Shown: one piece after another, positions 31,437-38,826 of the stretch
How positions within the stretch are numbered: position 1 is the stretch's first letter
Layout of the letters: each line of letters opens with the position of its first letter
Source of the DNA: Hymenobacter aranciens
Lineage (GTDB): Bacteria > Bacteroidota > Bacteroidia > Cytophagales > Hymenobacteraceae
DNA: 64,000 nt
Direction of reading: 5' to 3'
NCBI RefSeq assembly: GCF_030580865.1
Contig: NZ_JAUQSY010000023.1
Span: 1-64,000, forward strand
Program-made: the position numbers and the translations under genes
The notes under the pieces: model-generated
What the model saw: only the letters and a program-made list of their open reading frames with translations
Told to the model about the DNA's origin: nothing
The model's database searches: none

Positions 31437-32585
31437 TTACTCGTAGCGCAATTCCCCCATAGCCACGCGCAGCGTCACGCCCGGCCCAGCCGTGAGGCGG
31501 CCGGCCACCTGGGCCTCGTAGCCGCTGGCTTGCAGCGAGGCCACTACGGCGGCGGCGCTGGCCTCTTCGGTCACGAGCAGCATGCCGGTGCCCATGTTCC
31601 AGTAGAGGTAAGCATCCTCGGCCGAAATATTGCCCAACTCGCAGAGGCGCTGCATGGCCGGCAGGGGCGCAAAGAGGTTGTCGAGCACCGCGCCCACGTT
31701 GTTTTTGAGCACCCGCTTGAAGTTGTCGGCCACGCCGCCGCCCGTGATGTGGGCCACGCCGTGCAGCGGCAGGCCCGCATCGAGCAGCGCCGCCACGCCG
31801 GGCGAGTAGATGAGCGAAGGCGCGAGCATGGCGTCGCCCCAGGTTTTGGGTTGAGTTAAAAGTGAAGAGTTAAAAGTCAAAAGCGCGTTGTCGTTTCCTT
31901 TTAACTCTTCACTTTTAACTTTTAACTCCCCGAAGGGGGCCTCATGCCAGTTCTCGCCAAACAGCTGTTGCAGGGTGCGCCGCGCCAGCGAGAAGCCGTT
32001 GGAGCGGAACGAGGGCGAGCGCAGCGCCACCACGGCGTGGCCGGGCCGGGCGGTTTTGCCGCTCAGCGGCTGGGCCAGGCTGGGGTGCAGCACGCCGATG
32101 GCCGTGGAGCACCAGTTGAAGTTCATGCGCGCCCCCGGCCAGCCGCCGATGCGGTTGCCGAGCTCGGCGATTTCGCCGCCGGTGATGGCGATTTTGGAGA
32201 ACTGGCAGGCATCGTGCAGGCCGCGCATCAGCTCGTCCACCACGTCGTAGCTCAGGCGGTTCACGTCGATGATGTTCGACAGGTTGGTGGGCACGAAGCC
32301 GGCGGCGATGAGGTCGTCGGCGGTCATGGCCACGAGGTCGTAGCCCAGGGTATCGTATTTGTCGAGGCGCTCGGCCACTTCGATTTTGGTGCCGATGCCG
32401 TCGGAGCTGATGCCGAGGCGCTCCTGCCCGAAGCGGATTTCATTCGAGAAGCCGCCGTCGAGGTCCTGGGCGGGCTCGCCGGGCAGCCCGGCGCGGGTAG
32501 CGAAGGTTTTTTTCGACCAATTGTAGGCGTTGCGCGAGGCCGCGTTGCCTTCGTCGATGGAGTAGTTGGCGGGGAGGTTGTTCAT
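31437..32585 (-). CDS. purM: Phosphoribosylformylglycinamidine cyclo-ligase, with repeat-derived insertion
   Basis: PurM converts FGAM to AIR with ATP, step 5 of IMP synthesis. The 382 residues include NEIRFGQERLGISSDGIGTK (substrate loop), LGYDLVAMTADDLIAAGF, FSKIAITGGEIAELG and GVAHITGGGVADNFKRVLKN. It is a homodimer of the PurM/AIRS fold. Between HEAPFGE and PKTWGDAMLAPS sits LKVKSEELKGNDNALLTFNS followed by SLLTQ. This is the translation of a 65-bp palindrome (31855-31919) and keeps the frame. Homologues have only a few residues there, so the insertion is recent. It lies in a surface region between conserved blocks, so activity could survive. It is last in the purine block. Confidence 0.93.
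   Translation of the reverse strand: MNNLPANYSIDEGNAASRNAYNWSKKTFATRAGLPGEPAQDLDGGFSNEIRFGQERLGISSDGIGTKIEVAERLDKYDTLGYDLVAMTADDLIAAGFVPTNLSNIIDVNRLSYDVVDELMRGLHDACQFSKIAITGGEIAELGNRIGGWPGARMNFNWCSTAIGVLHPSLAQPLSGKTARPGHAVVALRSPSFRSNGFSLARRTLQQLFGENWHEAPFGELKVKSEELKGNDNALLTFNSSLLTQPKTWGDAMLAPSLIYSPGVAALLDAGLPLHGVAHITGGGVADNFKRVLKNNVGAVLDNLFAPLPAMQRLCELGNISAEDAYLYWNMGTGMLLVTEEASAAAVVASLQASGYEAQVAGRLTAGPGVTLRVAMGELRYE
31855..31919. repeat. Palindromic repeat inserted in the purM coding frame
   Basis: Arms 31855-31876 and 31898-31919 are exact 22-bp reverse complements (GTTAAAAGTGAAGAGTTAAA core) with a 21-nt centre. A related element lies between purN and purF (34346-34432). Confidence 0.9.
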
Positions 32586-32617
32586 GGAAATTGAGAGAAC
32601 GGCTATTAGAGCCGGGA

Positions 32618-32833
32618 GAACGAAGCTCCCCTCCTTGGAAAGGAGGGGATGTGAGGCGCGCTGAGCGCCGAACGGGGGTGGTTCGCCCGCTCGCGCCGGT
32701 TGGGCTTTCGAAAACTAAAATCAGGAGAAAGAATTACTGCCTTGTTCTATCGGCGCGGACGGGCGAACCACCCCCGTTCGCGCCTCTTCGGCGCTCACAT
32801 CCCCTCCTTTCCAAGGAGGGGAGTTTGTCGTTC
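32618..32833. repeat. Long inverted repeat between purF and purM
   Basis: Arms of ~70 bp, 32618-32690 and 32757-32833, carry CCCCTCCTTGGAAAGGAGGG, GGCGC and GGGGGTGGTTCGCCCG in mirror order with few differences. The ~66-nt centre is AT-richer. It fills the 253-nt gap; no gene is seen. Internal CCTCCTTGGAAAGGAGG is itself a hairpin. Confidence 0.85.
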
Positions 32834-32838
32834 TACCA

Positions 32839-34338
32839 TCAATGCTCCGTCGGCGCGGGCGCTTTCGCGCTCACCGACTTCTTATCCTTCTTCTTGTCGC
32901 CCCGGTGGCTGGCGCGCTCCTCCTGAATGTGGCGCAGGTAGTGCGTCACATCGCCCGTCGGGTACTTGCCCGAGAAGCAGGCGAAGCAGGAGCCGCCGTG
33001 GCCGCGCTCCTCGGCGAAGAGCTGCTGCAAATCGGCCAGGTCCTGGTAAATAACTTTGTCGGCCTCGATGTAGCGGCAGATTTCGTCCTCCGTGTAGTTG
33101 GCCGCGATGAGCTCGGTGCTCATGGCCATGTCGATGCCGTAGATGCAGGGCGACACGATGGGCGGCGCGCTCGAAATGAAGTACACTTCCTCGGCCCCCG
33201 CCTCGCGCAGCAGCCGCACGATGCGCCGCGAGGTGGTGCCGCGCACGATGCTGTCGTCCACCACGGCCACCTTCTTGCCCTCCACAAACTCGCGGATGGG
33301 GTTGAGCTTTTTCTTCACCACGTCCTCGCGCCCGGCCTGCGTGGGCACGATGAACGAGCGGCCCATGTGGTTATTCTTCACCAACGCCCGGCGGTACGGC
33401 ACCCCGATGGCCTCGGCCAGACCGGAAGCCGAGAAGTAGCCCGACGAGGGCACGTCAATCACCATATCCGGCTTGAGCCCGGCATCGACCACTTTGCGGG
33501 CCAGGATTTTGCCTAGGCGCACCCGCTCCCGCGCCACCAAGCGGCCGTGGATTACGGAGTCTTCGCGGGCGAAGTAAATCTGCTCGAACACGCAGAAGTT
33601 CTTGGGCACGGCCGGGATGTTCTTGCGGTGCACCTGGTAGTCGTTGTCGATGAAAATGGCCTGCCCTGGCCCCACGTCCTCCACAAAGTCGAAGTCGAGG
33701 TAGTCGAAGCAGGTGCTTTCCGACACGAAGGCGTAGGTAGGCCCGTCGGGCGTGTCGCGCCGCCCCAGCGCCAGCGGCCGGATGCCCAGCGGGTCGTTAA
33801 ACGCCAGCAGCCCGTGCCCGGCAATCATGGTGATGGTGGCGTAGGCGCCCTTCACGATGTGCTGCGTCGTCTCCACGGCGTCAAAAATATCGACCACCGA
33901 AAGGTGATTCAAGTCTTTCACGCGCAGCTCCGAGGCGAAGGTGTACATGATAAGCTCCAGGTCGTTGGTGGTTTTGGGCAGCACGTGGTACTCGTCGTGC
34001 AGGCGCTTGGCCACGTCGCGAAAGTTGATGACGTTGCCGTTGTGCACCATCGCCAGCCCGAAGGGATAGCTGGTGGTGAAGGGCTGGGCCAAATCGGAGT
34101 CATTGGCACCCTGCGTGGTGTAGCGCACGTGCCCGATGCCGGAGTTGCCCTTGAGCTTTTTCACCGACTTGGGCCGGAACACGTCATTCACCAGCCCCTG
34201 CCCCTTGCAGAGGTGAAAGGCGTCGTCGAAGGTGGCGATGCCGGCGGCATCCTGCCCCCGGTGCTGCAGGGCAGTGAGGCCCACAATGATGTCGGCTGCT
34301 ACCTGGTCAGGGCCGTGAAAACCTACTATTCCGCACAT
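32839..34338 (-). CDS. purF: Amidophosphoribosyltransferase
   Basis: PurF makes 5-phosphoribosylamine from PRPP and glutamine, the committed first step of purine synthesis. The 499-residue protein begins MCGIVGFHGP, so Cys2 is the N-terminal nucleophile of the Ntn glutaminase domain (TALQHRGQDAAGI and HNGNVINFRD). No propeptide is predicted, as in E. coli-type PurF. The PRT domain has KVAVVDDSIVRGTTSRRI, the PRPP-binding loop. ARERVRLGKILARKVVDAGL and DVPSSGYFSASGLAEAIGVP are typical. The C-terminus (GGSCFACFSGKYPTGD) has Cys residues. The K-rich tail KKDKKSVSAKAPAPTEH is unusual. Feedback by AMP/GMP is known for the family. Confidence 0.96.
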   Translation of the reverse strand: MCGIVGFHGPDQVAADIIVGLTALQHRGQDAAGIATFDDAFHLCKGQGLVNDVFRPKSVKKLKGNSGIGHVRYTTQGANDSDLAQPFTTSYPFGLAMVHNGNVINFRDVAKRLHDEYHVLPKTTNDLELIMYTFASELRVKDLNHLSVVDIFDAVETTQHIVKGAYATITMIAGHGLLAFNDPLGIRPLALGRRDTPDGPTYAFVSESTCFDYLDFDFVEDVGPGQAIFIDNDYQVHRKNIPAVPKNFCVFEQIYFAREDSVIHGRLVARERVRLGKILARKVVDAGLKPDMVIDVPSSGYFSASGLAEAIGVPYRRALVKNNHMGRSFIVPTQAGREDVVKKKLNPIREFVEGKKVAVVDDSIVRGTTSRRIVRLLREAGAEEVYFISSAPPIVSPCIYGIDMAMSTELIAANYTEDEICRYIEADKVIYQDLADLQQLFAEERGHGGSCFACFSGKYPTGDVTHYLRHIQEERASHRGDKKKDKKSVSAKAPAPTEH

Positions 34339-34345
34339 GGGAAGG

Positions 34346-34432
34346 GAGTTAAAAGTTAAAAGTGGAGAGTTAAAAGTTGGGGAGGGAACTGAGAGCTTTT
34401 CAACTTTTAACTCTCAACTTTTAACTCTTATC
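34346..34432. repeat. Palindromic repeat between purN and purF
   Basis: AGTTAAAAGTGGAGAGTTAA (near 34359) is mirrored by TTTTAACTCTCAACTTTTAA (near 34404). The same family as the insertion in purM. Its edge encodes the final RVKS and TGA of purN. Confidence 0.85.
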
Positions 34433-35061
34433 AGTTCCGCCAGCGTTTCCGCGTACAGCTCATGCTCTACTGCCAGCCCGCGCCGCTCCACTTCGGCCAG
34501 CGTTTCGGCTCCGCGTAAATCTACCGTCCGCTGCGCCAGGATGGGGCCGGTATCAAGCCCCTCATCCACGAGATGGACGGTGATTTTGGTTTCGGCAAGG
34601 TGGTTGTCGAATGCCCACTCGTAAGCGTGCAGCCCCTGGTGCTGGTGCGTATCGGCGGGATGAATGTTGAGAATGCGCCCCGCAAACGGCTGAATAAAGG
34701 CCGGCGATAGAATGCGCATGTAGCCCGCCAGCACCACAAAATCGGGCTGGTATTGCTGGAGCAGCGCGGCGGCTTCAGTGTCAAACTCAGCCCGCTTGCG
34801 GCCCTGGCTGGGCAGCGCGGCGGTGGGGCAGCCCAGCGCGGCGGCGGCGGCGAGGCCGGGCGCGTCGGGCTTGTTGCTGAAAACGACGGCTACTTCGGCG
34901 AGGTCTTGCAGCACGCCGCCTTGTATGGCTTTTACCAGGGCCAACATGTTGGAGCCCCGGCCGGAGAGGAGGATGGCTAGGCGCGCAACCCCACCCCCAG
35001 CCCCTCCCCTTTGGGAGAGGGGAGCCTGACGAGTTTCTTCCAGCGAAGTGTGGTCGTGCAT
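34414..35061 (-). CDS. purN: Phosphoribosylglycinamide formyltransferase, repeat-extended
   Basis: PurN transfers a formyl group from 10-formyl-THF to GAR, step 3 of IMP synthesis. RLAILLSGRGSNMLALVKAI is the normal start of the fold. FVVLAGYMRILSPAFIQPF, GRILNIHPADTHQHQGLHAY (catalytic Asn-His, with D later) and TVHLVDEGLDTGPILAQRTV follow. At 215 residues it is slightly long because of MHDHTSLEETRQAPLSQRGG and AGGGVA at the N-terminus; the stretch RQAPLSQRGGAGGGVA is a translated palindromic repeat arm. The last residues RVKS come from a different repeat. The start is the first ATG (35059-35061); an in-frame TTG at 35082 overlaps purD by 4 nt. No internal ATG or GTG before RLAIL exists. Confidence 0.93.
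   Translation of the reverse strand: MHDHTSLEETRQAPLSQRGGAGGGVARLAILLSGRGSNMLALVKAIQGGVLQDLAEVAVVFSNKPDAPGLAAAAALGCPTAALPSQGRKRAEFDTEAAALLQQYQPDFVVLAGYMRILSPAFIQPFAGRILNIHPADTHQHQGLHAYEWAFDNHLAETKITVHLVDEGLDTGPILAQRTVDLRGAETLAEVERRGLAVEHELYAETLAELIRVKS
34985..35036. repeat. Repeat arm inside the purN 5' coding region
   Basis: CCCCTCCCCTTTGGGAGAGGGG (22 nt, shown as CCCCTCCCC, TTT, GGGAGAGGGG) followed by AGCCTGACGA matches the right-arm core of the palindromic repeat at 323-480 (CGTCAGGCTCC, CTCTC, GAGAGGG). It is in frame with purN. Confidence 0.75.
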
Positions 35062-35078
35062 GGCTGCGGTTTGAGTGC

Positions 35079-36356
35079 TCAATTTACGACAGCTTGCGTG
35101 AGCACCGGCGCGGGGCGCTGGGCAATATCGGGCCGCACGTACTTATCCTGAAAGTCGATTTGGGCGGCGGCCGCGTAGGCGCGGGCCGTGGCCAGCTCCA
35201 AATCAGCGCCGTGGCCCACGGCCACCAGCACCCGGCCGCCGCTCGTCACGATTTGGCCAGTCTCGCCCGCTTTCACGCCGCCGAAATACACGGTGGTATC
35301 GGCGGGCAGCTTGTCGAGGCCCGCGATGGGAAAGCCGGTCGGAAACTTCGCCGCCGGGTAGCCGCCCGAGGCCAGCACCACGCCCACGAAGGCGCCGGGG
35401 CGCTGCCGCACGGTGGTCTGGTTGAGGGTGCCATTCAGCGTAGCTTCGATGAGCTCCAGCAGGGAGCTTTCGAGAGCCGGCAGCAGCACCTCGGCCTCGG
35501 GGTCGCCGAGGCGCACGTTGTATTCCAGCAGCTTCGGGCCGCCGGGCGTGAGCATGATGCCGAAGTACAGGAAGCCCTTGAAATCAAACTGCTCGGTTTG
35601 CAGGCCGCGCAACGTAGGGTCCACGATGTCGCGGCGGATGGCGGCCAGCACGTTGCCATCGGCGAAGGGCACGGGGCAGTAGGCGCCCATGCCGCCGGTG
35701 TTGGGGCCTCGGTCGTCGGCCAGCAGCTGCTTGTGGTCCTGCGAAGTCGAGAGCAGGCGGATGGCGGTGCCATCGGTGACGGCAATGATGCTGATTTCGG
35801 GGCCGAGCAGCTTTTCTTCGAGCAGGAAGGAAAACCAGCCTTCGTGCAGGCTCTGCAACTCATCCAAAGCCGACTCGGCCTCGGCTACCGACGAACATAC
35901 GTACACGCCCTTGCCGGCGGCCAGACCGTCGTATTTGATGACGACTTCGCCACCCAGCTCAACCGCTTTGGCGCGGGCCTCAGCCATGCGGTCGCTGCGG
36001 TAGGGCCAGGCCTGGGCCGTGGCCACGCCGTGGCGGCGCATGAAATCCTTACTCCACACCTTGGAGCTTTCCAGCGTGGCGCCCGCCCGGCCGGGACCGA
36101 ACACTCTAATATCAGAACCGGCGAAGAAATCGACTACCCCGGCCGCCAGCGGAGCCTCGGGGCCTACCACAATCAGCGGCGCGGCTTTTTCCCGCGCAAA
36201 GGCTTGCAGCTGGACGAAGTCGAGCGGGTTGATTTCGGGGTGGCTGTTCGGGATGCCGGCGTTGCCGGGCACCACGAACACGGTGGCCCCGTCGCGGGTC
36301 AGCTTGTCGTAGAGGGCGTGCTCGCGGGCCCCGGCGCCGAGAAGAATAATTTTCAT
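35079..36356 (-). CDS. purD: Phosphoribosylamine--glycine ligase
   Basis: PurD joins phosphoribosylamine to glycine with ATP (step 2). The 425 residues form an ATP-grasp enzyme: MKIILLGAGAREHALYDKLT (N-domain), PLIVVGPEAPLAAGVVDFFA, SKVWSKDFMRRHGVATAQAW, GEVVIKYDGLAAGKGVYVCS (ATP-grasp), DHKQLLADDRGPNTGGMGAY (PurD signature) and GFLYFGIMLTPGGPKLLEYN, VRLGDPEAEVLLPAL. Length is normal. It overlaps the possible TTG start of purN by 4 nt. It lies directly between purCE and purN in the purine block with 14 nt to the upstream gene. Confidence 0.96.
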   Translation of the reverse strand: MKIILLGAGAREHALYDKLTRDGATVFVVPGNAGIPNSHPEINPLDFVQLQAFAREKAAPLIVVGPEAPLAAGVVDFFAGSDIRVFGPGRAGATLESSKVWSKDFMRRHGVATAQAWPYRSDRMAEARAKAVELGGEVVIKYDGLAAGKGVYVCSSVAEAESALDELQSLHEGWFSFLLEEKLLGPEISIIAVTDGTAIRLLSTSQDHKQLLADDRGPNTGGMGAYCPVPFADGNVLAAIRRDIVDPTLRGLQTEQFDFKGFLYFGIMLTPGGPKLLEYNVRLGDPEAEVLLPALESSLLELIEATLNGTLNQTTVRQRPGAFVGVVLASGGYPAAKFPTGFPIAGLDKLPADTTVYFGGVKAGETGQIVTSGGRVLVAVGHGADLELATARAYAAAAQIDFQDKYVRPDIAQRPAPVLTQAVVN

Positions 36357-36370
36357 TTTTAGCTGTTAGC

Positions 36371-37789
36371 TTATAAAACGCGCAGCTCTTCGTCAGCCGC
36401 CCGCAGCTTGGCCTTGGTGGCCTGGATGTCCTTGCTCAGCCGCTCGCGCAGGCGGGGGATGTTCAGGGCGCGCAATGCCGCCTGGGCGGCGTTGTCGGGG
36501 CGCACCACGGTCAGGTTGGGCGTGCCGCTGGGCATGATGACGGAGGAGTTCAGGTTCATGGCCAGCTCAGCGTAGTCCTTCCACGGCGGGCAGCTGATGA
36601 CGGGCACGTTCACGTTGGCCGCCAGGGCGCCGCCGAGGCCGTTGCTCAGGCCGGCCACGGCGATGAGCACGCCGGGCTCGAGGCTGTTGTTCCAGATTTC
36701 GGCCATGCCGGCAATGGCTTCGCCGTTTTTGTGGGCCGAGGTGACGCGCAGCTGGGTGAAGATGCCGTAGCCCTCGAACTGCTGGCGGATTTTCTCGCAG
36801 TGGTCCTTGTCGGCGGGCGAGCCCATCACGATGTTTACCCAGGCATCCTTCAGCAGGCCGGCAGCTACCAGATTGGCCAGCAGGCGGGCGCGGGTGTCGT
36901 GGCGGCCGGTGAGGGGCGCGTCGGGGCCTTCGGTTTCGGCCGTGGGCAGAGGCTGGCCCACAATGCGCTGGTAGATGTCGAGGTAGCGGCGGCTGGCTTC
37001 CTGGGCCACCTGCGGGGTGAGGCCGCGCGGGTACTGGCCGTCTTTTTTGTTGGCAATGAGCCACTGGCGCACGTATTCCTTGTCCATCTGCGCGGCCGTG
37101 AGGGGGTTCTCGGCGTAGTCCTCGGCGCTCCAGAAGCGCGAGGAGTCGGGCGTGTGGATTTCATCGATGAGAATCAGCTGCCCGTTGAGCAGGCCGAACT
37201 CGTACTTGGTATCCACGAGGATAATGCCCTTCTCGGCCAGCAAATCGGAGCCGACCTTGAACAGCGCCAGCGACTTCTCCTTCATCTGGTCGTAGAGCTC
37301 CTGGGTCACCCAGCCTTCGCTCACCAGGTTTTCGGGCGTGATTTCGCGGTCCGATTCCTCCTTGGTGGTGGGCGTGACGATGGGCTCGGGGAACTTCTGG
37401 TGCTTGGTCAACCCGTCGGGCACGCTCACACCCGAGAAGGCGCGCTGGCCCTGCTCGTAGCCGCGCAGCATCGAGCCGGTGATGTAGTTGCGCACAATCA
37501 TCTCCACCTTGATGGGCTCAGCCTCCTTCACCAGCATAGCGTTGGCATCCACAAGCTTGATGACGTGGTTGGGGATGATGCTCTTCGTTTTGTCGAACCA
37601 GAAATTGGCCAGGCCGTTTAGCACCGCGCCCTTGTGGGGGATGGCGGTTTCGAGCACCGAGTCGAAGGCCGAGAGGCGGTCGGTGACAATGATGAGCCGG
37701 TCGCCGCTGGGGGCACGGAGGCTGTCGCGGACTTTGCCGCGGTGCAGCAACGGGAGTTGGGGGGAGGCGAAGTGAGTGAGGGTGTTCAT
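36371..37789 (-). CDS. purC: Bifunctional SAICAR synthetase / class II AIR carboxylase (PurC-PurE fusion)
   Basis: Residues 1-305 are a SAICAR synthetase: LLHRGKVRDSLRAPSGDRLI, IVTDRLSAFDSVL, VDANAMLVKEAEPIKVEMIV, RNYITGSMLRGYE and LILIDEIHTPDSSRFW. Residues ~315-472 are a PurE domain: VNIVMGSPADKDHCEKIRQQ, LRVTSAHKNGEAIAG, VAGLSNGLGGALAANVNVPV and ISCPPWKDY. SAHK rather than SAHR, and the GLSNGLGG motif, mark class II PurE, which carboxylates AIR with CO2 directly, so PurK would not be needed. The same order is found in animal PAICS. At 472 residues it is longer than PurC alone (~240-300). It is in the purine block between purQ and purD. Confidence 0.9.
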   Translation of the reverse strand: MNTLTHFASPQLPLLHRGKVRDSLRAPSGDRLIIVTDRLSAFDSVLETAIPHKGAVLNGLANFWFDKTKSIIPNHVIKLVDANAMLVKEAEPIKVEMIVRNYITGSMLRGYEQGQRAFSGVSVPDGLTKHQKFPEPIVTPTTKEESDREITPENLVSEGWVTQELYDQMKEKSLALFKVGSDLLAEKGIILVDTKYEFGLLNGQLILIDEIHTPDSSRFWSAEDYAENPLTAAQMDKEYVRQWLIANKKDGQYPRGLTPQVAQEASRRYLDIYQRIVGQPLPTAETEGPDAPLTGRHDTRARLLANLVAAGLLKDAWVNIVMGSPADKDHCEKIRQQFEGYGIFTQLRVTSAHKNGEAIAGMAEIWNNSLEPGVLIAVAGLSNGLGGALAANVNVPVISCPPWKDYAELAMNLNSSVIMPSGTPNLTVVRPDNAAQAALRALNIPRLRERLSKDIQATKAKLRAADEELRVL

Positions 37790-37802
37790 AAAGGTTGGTT
37801 AT

Positions 37803-37910
37803 TTTCTCGCAGGGTTTCGCAGGGTTAGGCGCAGGGTTTCGCAGGGTAGTTCTAAACAAAAGAAAACTCTGCGAAACCCTGCGCCTAACCCTGCGAAACC
37901 CTGCGAGAAA
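37803..37910. repeat. Palindromic repeat between purQ and purCE
   Basis: TCTCGCAGGGTTTCGCAGGG plus TTAGGCGCAGGGTTTCGCAG on the left are mirrored by CTGCGAAACCCTGCGCCTAA and CCCTGCGAAACCCTGCGAGA on the right, around an ~18-nt AT-rich centre. Each arm has direct repeats of CGCAGGGTTT. The right edge encodes the last residues of purQ. Confidence 0.92.
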
Positions 37911-38742
37911 TCTCATTAGAAAGTAACGTTGAGCCTTGAAGATGCTCGACAATATTCTGAAAAATCTGCAGCCCCTCCCCTTCCTCGCTCAGCCAGCCAG
38001 CCCGGCGGCGGCGCGCCCAGTCGGGGTGGTTGTAAGCCGAGAGAAAGGCCTCCGGGTGCGGCATCAAGCCGAACACCTGCCCCGTCGGGTCCGTCAATCC
38101 CGCGCAGTTCAAATCCGCGCCATTAGGATTAAAGGGGTAAGTCGAAGTGCCGTCGCCGTTGGCATCGATATACGAAAGGCAGTTCAGCCCGCTGGCTTCG
38201 ATGGCCTGACGCACGAGGTCATTCGGCACTACCAGGCGGCCTTCGCCGTGGCGCACGGGCACTTCCAGCTTATCAATTCCTTTCAGAAAAGGCGTGTTTG
38301 ACAGCGGATTAACCCGCAGAGTTACCCAGCGGTCCTCGTAGCGGCCGGAGGCGTTGTGCGTCAGCGTCACCTCAGGCGTAACGTCGCCGCCGAGGTTGGG
38401 CAGCAAACCCAGCTTCACCAGCACCTGGAAGCCGTTGCAGATGCCGAGGACAAACTTGCCGTCGGCGATGAACCGCTTGATGTCATCGAGCAGGGTGCGG
38501 CCGGCGGCGCTGGTCTGGCGGTAGCGCAGCTTGTTTGCCAGCACCACGCCCGAGCCCAGGTCGTCGCCGAACGAGAAGCCGCCGGGGAAGTTCAGAATAT
38601 CGAAGTCGTGAATGCTGACCTGCCCGTGCAGCACCTGGTTGAGGTGCACGATGGTGGGCTCGGCCCCGGCCAGGCGGTAGGCCGCCGCGAATTCCTCTTC
38701 GCAGTTGATGCCGAAACCGGTTAAAATAAGCGCTTGAACCAT
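37885..38742 (-). CDS. purQ: FGAM synthase subunit I (glutaminase)
   Basis: PurQ is the glutaminase subunit of FGAM synthase and feeds ammonia to PurL. It is a class I amidotransferase: FDILNFPGGFSFGDDLGSGV, KFVLGICNGFQVLVKLGLLP (nucleophile Cys in GICNG), HNASGRYEDRWVTLRV and VFGLMPHPEAFLSAYNHPDW (His and Glu of the triad in HPE). The start at ATG 38740-38742 is preferred to a TTG 6 nt upstream. The C-terminal ISRRVSQG is translated from the palindrome at 37803-37910, so the native end has been replaced or extended. PurQ is separate here although PurL is long. Confidence 0.94.
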   Translation of the reverse strand: MVQALILTGFGINCEEEFAAAYRLAGAEPTIVHLNQVLHGQVSIHDFDILNFPGGFSFGDDLGSGVVLANKLRYRQTSAAGRTLLDDIKRFIADGKFVLGICNGFQVLVKLGLLPNLGGDVTPEVTLTHNASGRYEDRWVTLRVNPLSNTPFLKGIDKLEVPVRHGEGRLVVPNDLVRQAIEASGLNCLSYIDANGDGTSTYPFNPNGADLNCAGLTDPTGQVFGLMPHPEAFLSAYNHPDWARRRRAGWLSEEGEGLQIFQNIVEHLQGSTLLSNEISRRVSQG

Positions 38743-38745
38743 TTT

Positions 38746-38826
38746 CAATTAACAGTTAACAATGAGCAATTAACAATCGGGACGCAGGGCAATTGTTCAT
38801 TGCGCATTGTTCATTGTCAATTGATT
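38746..38826. repeat. Palindromic repeat between purL and purQ
   Basis: TCAATTAACAGTTAACAATG and AGCAATTAACAATC on the left face GGCAATTGTTCATTGCGCAT and TGTTCATTGTCAATTGA on the right. It encodes the last eight residues of purL (QLTMNNAQ). A sister element lies at 62281-62375. Confidence 0.8.
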
